NCBI GenBank assembly: GCA_030686995.1
Contig: CM060696.1
Coordinates: forward strand, 11,483,487-11,547,486
Reading direction: 5' to 3'
Origin: Artemisia argyi
Lineage: Eukaryota > Streptophyta > Magnoliopsida > Asterales > Asteraceae
Length of the DNA stretch: 64,000 nucleotides
The notes below the pieces were generated by a model, which saw only the letters and a list, made by a program, of their open reading frames with translations, had not been told where the DNA came from and ran no database searches. A program made the position numbers and the translations under genes. Positions 1 through 9,808 of the stretch are shown here, piece by piece (within the stretch, counting starts at the first letter, position 1; each line of letters starts with the position of its first letter).

Positions 1-404
1 TAAATTTTTAATCTTTTAATTATTTGTGTATACATCTTTCCTATTAAAGAAATATTTTTGGTCTTAAACATTTTAAGACTTCTAAATATAAATGTCCTAA
101 ATACATTATAAAATAGTATAGATGATGAAAGGTAAAAGTGCAAGAGTTTCACAAAGATAATCAAATAACCAATCAAGTAAAATGTTTACATAAGAGAGGT
201 ATTTATAGGAGAGGATGCTAGGGCAACACACCTAGATCCTTCCTTGGTATTTTCGTGGGCTTGTAAGCCTTATGGGCTTTTACATGTTGCCCATTTACTT
301 AAAACATAAACATTAATATAACTAAAGCAACCTATTACAAAATGTAATGACCGAGGCTTGACAAAATATAAAAGTATGTTCCCAACAGAAATCATATCAT
401 TAAT
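1..404. other. AT-rich intergenic sequence, no gene seen
   Basis: Nothing coding or structured is recognisable here. The stretch is AT-rich, open frames are short, and it leads into the inverted-repeat cluster that begins near 405. Confidence 0.6.
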
Positions 405-735
405 CAGTACATGTCCGCTCTTTCGTGATGTGGGTCTTTCTATTAAAGCAAATGTTTATCAGAAGGTCTGGTTTAATATTTTCATATTAAACAGCAATCT
501 TCACGAAAGAGCGTCCAGACCTTCTGATAAACATATCATTAATCAGTACGTGTCCGCTCTTTCGTGATGTGGGTCTTTCTACACAGTACGTGTCCAATCT
601 TCAACAGTAAATGTTTATCAGAAGGTGATATTTTCAACATCAATCTTCACAAAAGAGCGACCAGACCTTCTGATAAACATTTGCTGTTGAAGATTGTAAA
701 GAAGCAGTTCCACGTGTTCGCTCTTTCGTGATGAC
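405..735. repeat. Shuffled direct and inverted repeat cluster able to form hairpins
   Basis: Two short modules recur in both orientations. Module X (CGCTCTTTCGTGATG) lies at 416-430, 555-569 and 719-733, with inverted near-copies at about 499-513 and 645-659. Module Y (ATGTTTATCAGAAGGTCTGG) lies at 452-471 and in part at 611-626, with perfect inverted copies at 515-534 and 661-680. The arms 595-626 and 664-695 pair over about 32 bp with one mismatch. No coding potential is visible. It may be a decayed foldback element or a small-RNA hairpin; the function is unknown. Confidence 0.7.
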
Positions 736-1153
736 AAACAACAGAAGTCAGGGACAATCTCTTTGGCAATTGGTTTGTATTTTCCACGCCTTTTCTTAAA
801 CATTGCCAGCTATATGTATCTGTCCCTCGCATTAGGAGAAAAAAAAAGGGTTGGAGATGGTTATTCGTGACCAAGATGGAAATCTCACTAATCTCACCAA
901 CAACGTGGTCTACAAAGAAGTGCTACACAATTTATGATCACATCTACATGTACAAGTATTTTGCGTTAGTAGAAATAAAGGATTGAAAATGTTTATTTTC
1001 TTTTTTTGGATTATTTGACTATAGTGTTTCATATAACGTACGTTTCGTTATTAAAACTGCACACTTTACATTTGTTTACCATATGCGGTTCTTTCTAATT
1101 ATAACTTCATAATATGCAACATCATTCACTACTTTTTGATGATTCTTAAAAAT
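736..1153. other. AT-rich sequence without a recognised gene
   Basis: No supported coding sequence is seen. If the 3' terminus at 1154-1184 is real, this stretch could be part of a Helitron body, but no 5' TC end or coding content was found. Confidence 0.4.
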
Positions 1154-1184
1154 ACCCGTGAATTTCACGGGTCTTTTAGCTAGT
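1154..1184 (+). mobile_element. Helitron-like 3' terminus (hairpin plus CTAG before T)
   Basis: A perfect 7-bp hairpin (ACCCGTG, loop AATTT, CACGGGT) at 1154-1172 is followed after 7 nt by CTAG at 1180-1183 and then a T. Plant Helitrons end in a short GC-rich hairpin 6-12 nt before CTRR and insert between A and T. The match is structural only. No 5' end or Rep/helicase gene is visible. Confidence 0.45.
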
Positions 1185-2240
1185 GATACTTATATAGTAG
1201 AGATTAGGATAATTTTTTGGAAAGTATTAAATGTGAAAATTATGTGTTTAAAAATTGTTCTCATATATTAAGATAATATTTTTGAATTAATTGTCTGTGT
1301 GTATCTTCGCATTTGTTTTAGCCCATCGTCATTTTTGGAAACAATTTGAATTAACTGTGTCCGCTCTCATTCCATAAATTGTGTCTCAAATTTGAAAATG
1401 TCAAATCCTAGTTTTGGTGTGTCTGTCATTGAATAACCGTGTGTATCTCATATTGAAAAAGTCAAATTAAGTTGTAGAGATTAAGTTTTAATAGCATCAA
1501 CTATGATAAACCTTTTACAAAGGTTTATACATTAATGCATCAATATATTTTAGACATTTTAATTTTATAAACCTACATTCACTATAGTATAAACCTTTGC
1601 AAGTTCATAAAATGTCTTTTTTAACAAATGCATTAAATGTATTGAATTTATACACAGGTTCAAGAATTAGGACATCTTCATGCCACATAGACATGAAATA
1701 AGTGTCCACTATGCTTGAAATAGACATAAACTTTTTCATTTTTTTAGACCTTTTCATAAACCCACCATAGTGGAAGAGGGGTAAATTAGTTTCCATTTCG
1801 AAGTTGCCTATATTACAATTAGTTTTAAGTTTTCATACGTAAGAATTTAAGATTAGGTGTATACGTAGTTCAGATTTCCATATTTAAGTTTTTCAACATT
1901 TCACAAAAGCTTGACTTTTCACTTTTCCAATATTTCAAGGGTAGAATAGGCAAAACATATTTTCAACATTTCAACTTTTCACAAACCTTGACTATTCCAT
2001 TTTTCACCTTTGACCATTTTTACATTAATATTTTTAAGGCCTGTCTTGACTTAGCTATTTTCAAATCTTCTCTCTCATTGTCTTCACATAATATCATCAT
2101 TTGAATTTTGAAAATTTTACTTGATTTGGGATGTCAGTCAGATATTTTTCTTATCTCCTTATCTTCCATACACGTTAATTGTGTGCATATGTGTCACGCA
2201 ATCAACTTGGGAAGTTTTGGCCCAATGGTTTTTGGGTCCA
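1185..2240. other. AT-rich intergenic sequence, no gene seen
   Basis: Short tracts such as TTTCAACATTTC and TTTTCAC recur around 1890-2010, but there is no ordered repeat and no supported open frame. Confidence 0.55.
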
Positions 2241-2250
2241 CTTTGATCAG

Positions 2251-2258
2251 TATATAAG
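2251..2258 (+). promoter_or_regulatory. Candidate TATA box
   Basis: TATATAAG lies in otherwise mixed sequence, 160 bp before the small open frame at 2411. The motif fits plant TATA boxes, but no transcript can be inferred from sequence alone. Confidence 0.25.
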
Positions 2259-2410
2259 AAGGGGGTTCTTTAACCACCGTCCTTCACTTTTCTCACATTT
2301 GTCATACTTGTTAACAAGTTTTCTCTTAAGTTCTTCATTTTACTCTTTATTGTCGATTGATTTTGCTTTGTCATTTTTGCCAAGGTCTTCCAACTTGTGG
2401 ATAATCAAGG

Positions 2411-2671
2411 TTGGTGGCCTGCCATACTTGTTGTTTGTGTTTATTCAAAGCTTTCTTAAATACTTTTGAAAGCTTTTTCATAGATGACTGTCTTTCTGTT
2501 GATGATAGTCCCACCCTCGTAAAAAGTCAAAATTTTAACAATTTTGAGGTTAAGTATCCGTGGATTGTAGAGGGTGATCTGGCGAATATGCCTCCCTCTA
2601 CGAGGACAATTTTGAAACAAGCTTATATTGAAAGCTCAAACGTTTTCGAATTGGTAGAAGGACTCGTTTGA
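2411..2671 (+). CDS. Small hypothetical ORF (86 aa), probably not a gene
   Basis: This open frame runs from ATG to TGA and is of unremarkable composition. Its second half (KYPWIVEGDLANMPPS) looks more protein-like than the first, so it could be a fragment of a longer, decayed gene. I do not recognise the family. It lies downstream of a possible TATA box at 2251. Chance is the simplest explanation. Confidence 0.15.
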   Translation: MVACHTCCLCLFKAFLNTFESFFIDDCLSVDDSPTLVKSQNFNNFEVKYPWIVEGDLANMPPSTRTILKQAYIESSNVFELVEGLV

Positions 2672-3003
2672 AAAATCATGCACTTTGGTGTACCGGACCA
2701 GTTGTCTTCATTGTCTTGTGTTTTGGGCTATCGCTAACGATTTTAAATGTCTTATTAATACATTTTAATCATCGTTAAAACCTAAAGAAGATATATGTAC
2801 ATATTTTCACCAACAAAAGGATAAATGCATTATTATAAGGAGCGTCGACACAGATATCTAAATTTCATAATTGATAATGGAAGGAAAACCGGGAATTCTG
2901 CGAATACTAGTGAGTAAAAAAAGTCGGATCAAAAGCTAGTAATGGTTTAAACTTCTAAAAACCATAGAACGGGCAAAATCTTGAGTTTGCCAACACAATT
3001 TCA

Positions 3004-3307
3004 TCAGTTACTGCGACAAAGCACAAGAGAAAACGCCATACCGATAGCTAAACCGGTACATAATATGGCAGCAGTAGTGCATATGCCAATTACATCTGCA
3101 TAGCATACAACAAAACAGTGACGAACCACCAACTCCATTTCCCAAAGAAATGTAATTCAGAATTGAGAATCAGGTACTCGTTGAACATTAAAAAAAAGCG
3201 CAGAAAGAAACTAAAGGTCCAAGTTGCAAAAGTTATGATTTACCTTTATCAATACCATCTTCAATTGATTTCTTGGGAGTTATTGAAGGCCTCCGTTCAG
3301 GTACATC
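3004..3307 (-). CDS. FIS1-like duplicated helix and second membrane-tail exon pair
   Basis: Exon 3307-3244 (DVPERRPSITPKKSIEDGID) repeats the helix exon, with the same phase and a GTAAAT donor. Exon 3095-3004 gives DVIGICTTAAILCTGLAIGM, hydrophobic and then ending CRSN at a TGA, as a second tail anchor. Equal phase and equal order imply tandem duplication of the two terminal exons. They could be an alternative 3' end or a remnant of a second gene copy. Confidence 0.65.
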
Positions 3308-3443
3308 CTGTGAAATCCATTTTTGAGGATGCATTGAATAATGAATGTAGCATATAGATACATTTGGTATATAATTCGTCACGAGAGAAAATAAACTAAT
3401 ACACCCGTATGCAACTTAGCAGAGAATTATATGGTGCATGCGT

Positions 3444-3907
3444 CACTACTACAAAAAAGGCCATTTAGATCACTTTACAAAGATCAGTTTTCCAAACGCC
3501 CAATCTATTTAGCAAAAAATGGGCGCGCCATAAAAACCCAAACTTATTTTGGAGCAAAATTGTGATGTATTTGACAAACAAAGACAAAAAGATCGGCTAT
3601 TCACAAAAAAGACGTTCTATTAACTAAAGCGGGATTTATCCCTCCCTTTTAACCTTTTGAGTTTTTCATTTCCCCTCCTTATCATCACACATAAAACCCT
3701 ACCTACCAAACTCTCCCTTCTTATTCTTCTCTAATGCATAACACCGCCGCTTATTAGAACACACTCAAAATCAAAATCAAGACAAGAAATTTAACAAATC
3801 AAAAGATGGGTTGGATCGGAGATTAAATTGATTCAGTAAAATCAATGCATTTCACCGATCTTTTTGTGGGTTTTCCACCGATCTTTTTAACGTTTTTTGT
3901 AGTAGTG
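3444..3907. mobile_element. CACTA (En/Spm-type) MITE with 3-bp TSD
   Basis: The 464-bp element has perfect 15-bp terminal inverted repeats, CACTACTACAAAAAA and its complement TTTTTTGTAGTAGTG. It is flanked by CGT at 3441-3443 and again at 3908-3910. A 3-bp duplication and CACTA ends define the superfamily. It has no transposase. It sits in the FIS1-like intron, 37 bp beyond the splice donor of the first tail exon. Internal ACCGATCTTTTT subterminal repeats lie near the right end. Confidence 0.9.
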
Positions 3908-3946
3908 CGTGCAACAAACTAAAGAAACTAAAGTAAAATGAATGAC

Positions 3947-4222
3947 CTCAACAATGCCCCGTCTAGCAGCTGAAGACCGGGAAGCAGCTGCTACTCCTGC
4001 TAGCACGTCAGCCAAAACACCAAACGTCGTGGCAGCAACATCAATTAAGGTAATTACTCGATCTGCATACAAATTTGAGAATCATGTACTCTTTGAATAC
4101 TGTTTAAAAAATTAAATAAAATTAGAAGGTAAAAGTTACAAGATTTTTTACTTACCTTTCCTCTTGATACGATCCGTAAGTACTTCCTTGAGAGTAAGTG
4201 CTTTCCAACAATTTGGTTTAAT
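3947..4222 (-). CDS. FIS1-like helix and first membrane-tail exon pair
   Basis: Exon 4222-4156 (IKPNCWKALTLKEVLTDR) matches the last amphipathic helix of FIS1 and ends in a GTAAGT donor. Exon 4062-3947 restores the split aspartate codon and gives DRVITLIDVAATTFGVLADV followed by an alanine-rich segment and basic residues, as in the FIS1 tail anchor. Its donor (GTCATT) is weak. Read through, the frame ends within about 20 codons inside the CACTA element. Confidence 0.7.
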
Positions 4223-4810
4223 CTGTAAAATCAACATTTAATAAGTGCATTGAGTAAAGAATGTGGTAAATGATTGCAGTCGGTAAATAAATACGATAAA
4301 ACAGATGTATTATAGCCAACTTGGTAGAGTATGGTCAAAGCAAGTGAAGGACACTATAGTAACAAATCTAAAAAGTACAACCTCAATGCACCATGTCGGG
4401 TATGAAGCGTGATTTATAGTATACACCAAACAATATAATCATAAATTCAAACTCTATGAGATAAAAATTTGAAACAAATTGTCACAATTTGCGTGTTGTA
4501 TTCATGTTCTGCCTGGTTTTCTTTTTGTAATAAGAACAATCCATCCAGCTACGAATATACTTCTAAAGTTCACGATAAAATATGGAATCCAAGCAACTAA
4601 CATGCATATAGGAAAGTAGATCACATAAATTCTGTTTTAACTTTCTTTTTGTTTCCTGCAATTTCGTGTCTGTGTGGAATTGTTGATCCCAAGTGTAAGT
4701 GATCAACTTTGAAAGAGGTATTGAAAGGAAGGCTAAAGAATATTTCCTTTGCCAAGAAAAAGCTTTGTTGTAATTAATTATGAGGTGTTTTTGGATGTAA
4801 AAGATCATAC

Positions 4811-5339
4811 CTCCAAGCAAGTATCAACAAGGGTTGCGCTTTTTGGGCAGTCTCCACTTCTAAAATATCCAACAGCAAGTAAATACGTCTCTTTTTTCTT
4901 GTTCCTGGGATCAGTAGTGAATGGCAATGAACCTGTTGCAACCAAGTAAAAACTCAAATTAAATGAAAGTAACTTACTAGCTACTTAGCTAAGCACCACA
5001 TAAACCGACAGAAAAAAGTGATCATATTTTAGTGTCTTATTGTACGTGAAACAATCCGAACTCCAAGAGTTGTTCATCATCCCAATCATAAGGAGGTACA
5101 CAATAATTTAAAGACTATTAATCAAGCACTAAAGAACTTCACTCTCAAACTAGTTAATATATTTTTTTTCTACATGGAGCTGCATTAATAATCAAACATG
5201 TATAAATTCATCATATGTTCACCTTGAATCAATTCTATCCCACGTTGTATGTCTTCAGGTCGTCTTGAGGTAACAAGAGCTTGCATCAAGGGATAACGGA
5301 CCTCAAAATTTTGTTTATCAAAAGAACTAGCAAACTTGC
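4811..5339 (-). CDS. FIS1-like core exons (TPR-like domain)
   Basis: Exon 5339-5223 continues from 12 bp at 8394-8383, across the copia insertion, and holds ALVTSRRPEDIQRGIELIQ. Its donor is GTGAAC. Exon 4932-4811 begins after CAG, restores the split glycine codon and holds LPFTTDPRNKKKETYLLAVG. Its donor is GTATGA. The two together cover the conserved FIS1 helices. The intron of 290 bp is ordinary. Confidence 0.75.
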
Positions 5340-5693
5340 TGTTAGAATATTAGTAGTAACTTAAACATAGTTTAGGGGTTTAAGTGTACTTTGTAATTAG
5401 ATTAGGTGTTAGACATAAACTAGGATTACTTAGCTTGGAGTGCAAGGCAAGCTAGGTTTCCACCTCCTCATCTCTATATAAATAGAGATGAAGGGGATAC
5501 TAGTTTTTAACATTCTTCTTTCTCAAATTGTAAGCTTTATTGGTATTAATAAAGGGTTCGTTGAGGGTATATCGTGTGCAATATTCTTGTCTATTCTTTG
5601 TAGTCTCTCGTGCTTGCTACTTGTGCTCGATACAACTCGCGATCTAGCGTTCCGCGATCGAACTTCGGATTGTTGTCGAGGTATTTTCCAACA
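5340..5693 (+). repeat. Copia 5' LTR
   Basis: It starts TGTTAGAATATTAG and ends CCAACA. A promoter-like CTATATAAATAG lies at about 5473-5484. Confidence 0.93.
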
Positions 5694-5695
5694 AG

Positions 5696-5707
5696 TGGTA
5701 TCAGAGC
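5696..5707 (+). promoter_or_regulatory. Primer binding site, initiator-Met tRNA type
   Basis: TGGTATCAGAGC begins two bases after the LTR, the standard Ty1/copia minus-strand primer site. Confidence 0.93.
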
Positions 5708-6263
5708 CGTGGTTATTGTGGTCATCGAAGTTCGAGTGCTAGTTCGAGGTGTCGAGTTGGTTTCGAAGTTCAGTTTTGAATCGGTTCTGTCGAAGTAGCA
5801 ATCGAGAGGTTTGAAGTGATTGTTTTTTTTTTCAAAGAATATTTATTATATATTCATCACGTGAACAAAGGTGGCAAGGTTCTTTTCGATTCTTGGGATT
5901 CCAAAAAGTAAAAAGTTTTCGGTTTATTAATTTAATAAATCGACTATGCGAATTCGGTTTTATATTAAGTTCCAGCAAAAGTGATTCACGTTATTTTATT
6001 TTTGGTTCTAATAAATTCGAAAAGTGAAGAGTTCTTGTTGCAATTTTTTTGCGGTTCAAGTTTCGATCGTGATTTGCTTGGGATTTTAAGTATACGGTCA
6101 GGTTGGCTTGTTCGAAATCGAGGGTTTAGGGTTATTCTAATTAATTCGATTTGCAAGAAGGGTTTATAGCAACAATGGAAAATATTGCACACGGCTTGTG
6201 AGACTTGTCGGTAAAGTTGGTTAAGAAACAACTTGACAAGGTTTTTAGCAAGGTATAAGAAGA

Positions 6264-7988
6264 ATGGCTAGTTCTATAACTAGGTTTGACATCGAGAAAT
6301 TCGATGGGAAGAATGACTTCGGGTTATGGCAAATAAAGATGCGTGCTTTCATGGTACAGCTCGGATGTGATGCTGCATTAGAGACATTACCCGCAGACAT
6401 GAAAGCAGGTGAAAAGGCTGCTTTAATGAAGAAGGCATACAGTACCTTGATTCTATGCTTGGGAGACCGGGTTTTACGGGAAGTTACCAAGGAAACATCT
6501 GCTGCAGGAATTTGGACGAAGTTAACTAGTCTGTATATGACTAAGTCCTTAGCAAACAGACTGTATTTGAAGAAGAAGCTGTACACGTACTATATGAGTC
6601 CAGGTACGAAACTGGGTGATCATATAGATGAGTTTAATAAGTTGATACTTGATTTGGCGAATATTGATATCGAGATTGAGGATGAAGATCAGGCACTTAT
6701 GTTACTTACGTCGTTGCCATCGTCTTATGAAAACTTTGTGGAGACATTGTTGTATGGGAGGGAATCCTTGACAATGGAGGATGTTCTGGCGACTCTGAAT
6801 TCAAGGGAGTTGAAGAAAAGAACCGAAAGCACAAAGGAAGATACTGGTGACGGGTTATATGTAAGGGGAGGGTCAGATCATTCAAGGAAAGCTCATTCTG
6901 GTGGAAGTTCGCGGTTCAAGTCAAGGGGTGGAACTGGTAAACTCAAGTGCTTCATATGTCATTCAGAGGATCATCTGAAAAGAGACTGTCCAAAGAAGAA
7001 GTCAAGTGGGTTCATCAAGAAGGGTAAGCATGATCAGGATTCTGATTCTTCTGATGACGAGGGTAACGCCTACTTTGGAGAAGCCTTGACGGTGGTCGGG
7101 AATGATGAGATGACTGAATTGGTGATGGATTCAGGTGGGTTTTATCATATGACACCTAGGAGGGATTTCTTGTATGACTTCAAGGATGTTGATGGTGGTT
7201 CTGTTCAGTTAGGTGATAACAGGACATGCACTATCAAAGGGACAGGAAAAGTGAAGATACAGTTGCATGATGGTTCAAGCTTTATACTGGATGATGTCAG
7301 GTATGTTCCAGGGTTAAGAAAAAGCTTGATTTCATTGGGTACTCTTGAAAAAGAGGGTTATACTGTGAAGATGCAGATGGGTAGAGTCAAGGTGATCAAA
7401 GGTTGTCGGGTTATGATGACTGGGATCAGGAAAAAGAACTGTGTGTATACTCTTGAAGCAAAAGTGACGACTTTTGGTGTACAAAAACATGGAGGTTCAA
7501 AACAAGTTGGGTTCAAACAACTTGGTCATAAACAAGTTGGGTTCAAACAACTTGGTCCTAAACAAGTTGGGTTCAAACAACTTGGTCCTGGTGTTAAAAC
7601 TGGAGTCCATGGAGTACAGGTTGATGAACGTGTTTGGTTTGAGGTGGAACTGCAGGGAGCTCAAGGGAATCGTGAAGCTGAGGTTGTTCAGGTTAGTAAC
7701 GATGGTGCTGCAGTGGCTCAAAGAAAGTTGGAGGACAAGCAACTTGAAGAAAAGACAAACACGGACTGCTTGGTAAAGGAGCAGGAAAAGATACACCTTG
7801 GTATAAAGGTGGGGGCAGACATTACGGTAACCGGAGTACTTAGTCAAGAGGGTGCAGAGGGTAATGTTGCTGAAAAGAAGAAAGTGAATGAGTCTACGGA
7901 AGCTAATCTTGGAAAATTACTGAAGTACAATGCCTGGTCGACAAGGTGGTCCCCGGTCCGAGGTTCCAGCACGAGGAAAAGATGCTGA
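6264..7988 (+). CDS. Copia gag-protease polyprotein (574 aa), no integrase or RT
   Basis: The protein has a capsid-like domain (roughly residues 1-190), a CCHC nucleocapsid knuckle from C229 (CFICHSEDHLKRDC) and a protease motif D289-S-G followed by a strand-rich protease domain and the start of the gag-pre-integrase segment (to about residue 400). The tail then holds three exact 30-bp repeats (7501-7590) giving KQVGFKQLG units, and a charged C-terminus ending WSTRWSPVRGSSTRKRC. Full-length relatives continue into integrase and RT, so this is an internal-deletion derivative with an intact frame. It could supply particles but cannot integrate alone. The ATG at 6264 is preceded by a 570-nt leader. 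Confidence 0.9.
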   Translation: MASSITRFDIEKFDGKNDFGLWQIKMRAFMVQLGCDAALETLPADMKAGEKAALMKKAYSTLILCLGDRVLREVTKETSAAGIWTKLTSLYMTKSLANRLYLKKKLYTYYMSPGTKLGDHIDEFNKLILDLANIDIEIEDEDQALMLLTSLPSSYENFVETLLYGRESLTMEDVLATLNSRELKKRTESTKEDTGDGLYVRGGSDHSRKAHSGGSSRFKSRGGTGKLKCFICHSEDHLKRDCPKKKSSGFIKKGKHDQDSDSSDDEGNAYFGEALTVVGNDEMTELVMDSGGFYHMTPRRDFLYDFKDVDGGSVQLGDNRTCTIKGTGKVKIQLHDGSSFILDDVRYVPGLRKSLISLGTLEKEGYTVKMQMGRVKVIKGCRVMMTGIRKKNCVYTLEAKVTTFGVQKHGGSKQVGFKQLGHKQVGFKQLGPKQVGFKQLGPGVKTGVHGVQVDERVWFEVELQGAQGNREAEVVQVSNDGAAVAQRKLEDKQLEEKTNTDCLVKEQEKIHLGIKVGADITVTGVLSQEGAEGNVAEKKKVNESTEANLGKLLKYNAWSTRWSPVRGSSTRKRC

Positions 7989-8027
7989 GTATCGGTTATG
8001 TTTAAGTGTTACTCCTAAGGTGGAAAT

Positions 8028-8382
8028 TGTTAGAATATTAGTAGTAACTTAAACATAGTTTAGGGGTTTAAGTGTACTTTGTAATTAGATTAGGTGTTAG
8101 ACATAAACTAGGATTACTTAGCTTGGAGTGCAAGGCAAGCTAGGTTTCCACCTCCTCATCTCTATATAAATAGAGATGAGGGGGGATACTAGTTTTTAAT
8201 ATTCTTCTTTCTCAAATTGTAAGCTTTATTGGTATTAATAAAGGGTTCGTTGAGGGTATATCGTGTGCAATATTCTTGTCTATTCTTTGTAGTCTCTCGT
8301 GCTTGCTACTTGTACTCGATACAACTCGTGATCTAGCGTTCCGCGATCGAACTTCGGATTGTTGTCGAGGTATTTTCCAACA
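8028..8382 (+). repeat. Copia 3' LTR
   Basis: Nearly identical to 5340-5693. It is preceded by the purine-rich tract AAGGTGGAAAT at about 8017-8027, a typical copia polypurine tract. Confidence 0.93.
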
Positions 8383-8394
8383 AGGATCCCATAG

Positions 8395-9748
8395 CTGTAA
8401 CGAAATGGAAATTGAAAAATTGTCAATAATACGAGGGAATATTTTCAGATGAGTGTGATGTTATGGAAATAGAAAAATTGTCACAAGCATATGTGAGACC
8501 TGCATATTATTACTGGCATAATGAGGTTCTTTGCTTGCTAAAACTATGACGGGCGGCATATGACGGGCATAAAACGCCCTCTGTATGTGTTAGTGGGTTA
8601 TATATCCCTAATTAGGAGATTTGTTATTAGGGTTTGATCTGCATGGCCTTTACTTGTTTATTTTCCGCTGCCCATGTTTTATAGGTCGAGCGGGTGATTA
8701 CAAATACTATACCCTACATGGCATACTGAGGTTCTTTGCTTGCTAAAACTGTATGATAGTCGTATTTGCTACAGTATGGCCGGGGTGAACAAAAGAATCT
8801 TCACATCAATTTTCGGTGAAAACAATTTCCGGGAAGTCGTGAGCAAAAATCAAACTTATAGACCAGGTCTCAGATCAAAATGAAGTCCAAAGACAATTTC
8901 ACATCCCCGGTGTAGCATTTCTTTTTATACGTAGTATTTGACTTAGAATTACTACTATAATTATTGGTTATTCAATATATAAAGTTTTTCGGATCCGAAC
9001 TAGAACCAGAAAAATTATGAACCAAAGAGATGTAATTTGACTTCCAAAATCATATAGAACACGCTTCAAGTTAATATTTGTTGAGTATGTTCACAATTTC
9101 ATAGGTGCTACAATAATAAAACCTGCATAACTACACTTATAAGTGGAAAATGGACCACAAAAACATGACTTGAAAGCCTCATGAAACTTGTAATTAAGCT
9201 AGTAGAAGATTTTGCTACGTATCCATGAACAAAAAATGCACCTAAAATAGATTACCAATCATGAATGAGACCAAAATAATAAACGTATCATTGGAACAAT
9301 TCCAAATAGCCGCAACCCTCTACACAACACTATCCTTTTTCCTTAGAATTTGCATGACTTACTTGATCAAAAACCCGGTCTAACGAAGATGAAATTGCTC
9401 TATTTGTATCTAGATTTTCAGTTTTCTCTAAACAATAGTTACTACTACAGTCGGGCCGGTGCTCATACAGGTCTAGAAGAGTTTTTCAAGAATCTGAATT
9501 TTTCATAAGTGCCAGCAATTAATAAGCAGTTTCATCAAAGCAAATAGTACATTTATAATCAGTTTTTTTCACATTACAACATGTTCTTAGCTTATAGCGC
9601 GCAGTTTTAGCAAAACAAAGAATACAACCATTTAGCTCATACCGAAAATTAGCAATAACCATTTCATAGTGGTTATTTTATTTTCAAAGTTCACTTATGA
9701 ATGCACAAAGATCAAAAACATCAAAGAAAGAAGGACTTATGAAAATAC
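8395..9748. other. Intronic part of the FIS1-like gene, with a direct repeat
   Basis: This should contain at least one more FIS1-like exon, but none was found with confidence. A near-perfect direct repeat of about 35 bp lies at 8515-8549 and 8720-8756 (core TGAGGTTCTTTGCTTGCT). It suggests a local duplication or an insertion of about 205 bp. Confidence 0.45.
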
Positions 9749-9808
9749 ATGAACAGTGTCGGAATCGGTCCAAGGAAGATAATGGCAGCTAGTGTACAAA
9801 GACTCCAT
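9749..9808 (-). CDS. FIS1-like N-terminal exon
   Basis: The exon starts at ATG 9808 and ends before a GT donor at 9748-9747, giving 20 codons. The segment YLPWTDSDTVH resembles the plant FIS1 N-terminus (IPWCDRDIV). A TATA-like box lies about 90 bp upstream. The link to the downstream exons depends on an exon that I could not place. Confidence 0.5.

Larger units (their letters stand above)
5340..8382 (+). mobile_element. Young non-autonomous Ty1/copia element (gag-protease only)
   Basis: LTRs of 354 and 355 bp (5340-5693, 8028-8382) begin TGTTAG and end CCAACA. They differ by about four substitutions and one indel. A methionine-tRNA primer site follows the left LTR and a purine tract precedes the right one. 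The single internal ORF stops before integrase, so RT and integrase must come in trans. The flanks (CTTGC on the left, AGGAT on the right) do not show a 5-bp duplication, which is unusual. The element lies inside a FIS1-like exon. Confidence 0.93.
3004..9808 (-). pseudogene. FIS1-like fission gene split by a copia element, with duplicated tail exons
   Basis: FIS1 is a tail-anchored TPR-like adaptor of mitochondrial and peroxisomal division. On the minus strand I see exon blocks at 9808-9749, 8394-8383 continued at 5339-5223, 4932-4811, 4222-4156, 4062-3947, 3307-3244 and 3095-3004. From the second block on, each has GT/AG borders and joins in frame. The second block carries RRPEDIQRGIELIQ, matching the family signature RQPEDVQRGIAML. 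The third carries ETYLLAVGYFRSGD, matching the signature LYLLAVGYYRSGD. The next two encode the helix and the membrane tail (LKEVLTDRIKRK, then DRVITLIDVAAT). The last two repeat that helix-plus-tail pair and end at a TGA at 3004. The first block (MESLYTSCHYLPWTDSDT) resembles the plant FIS1 start. One or more exons between 9748 and 8395 are unresolved. The copia element at 5340-8382 splits the second block. No other break is seen downstream, so the loss looks recent. Confidence 0.75.
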
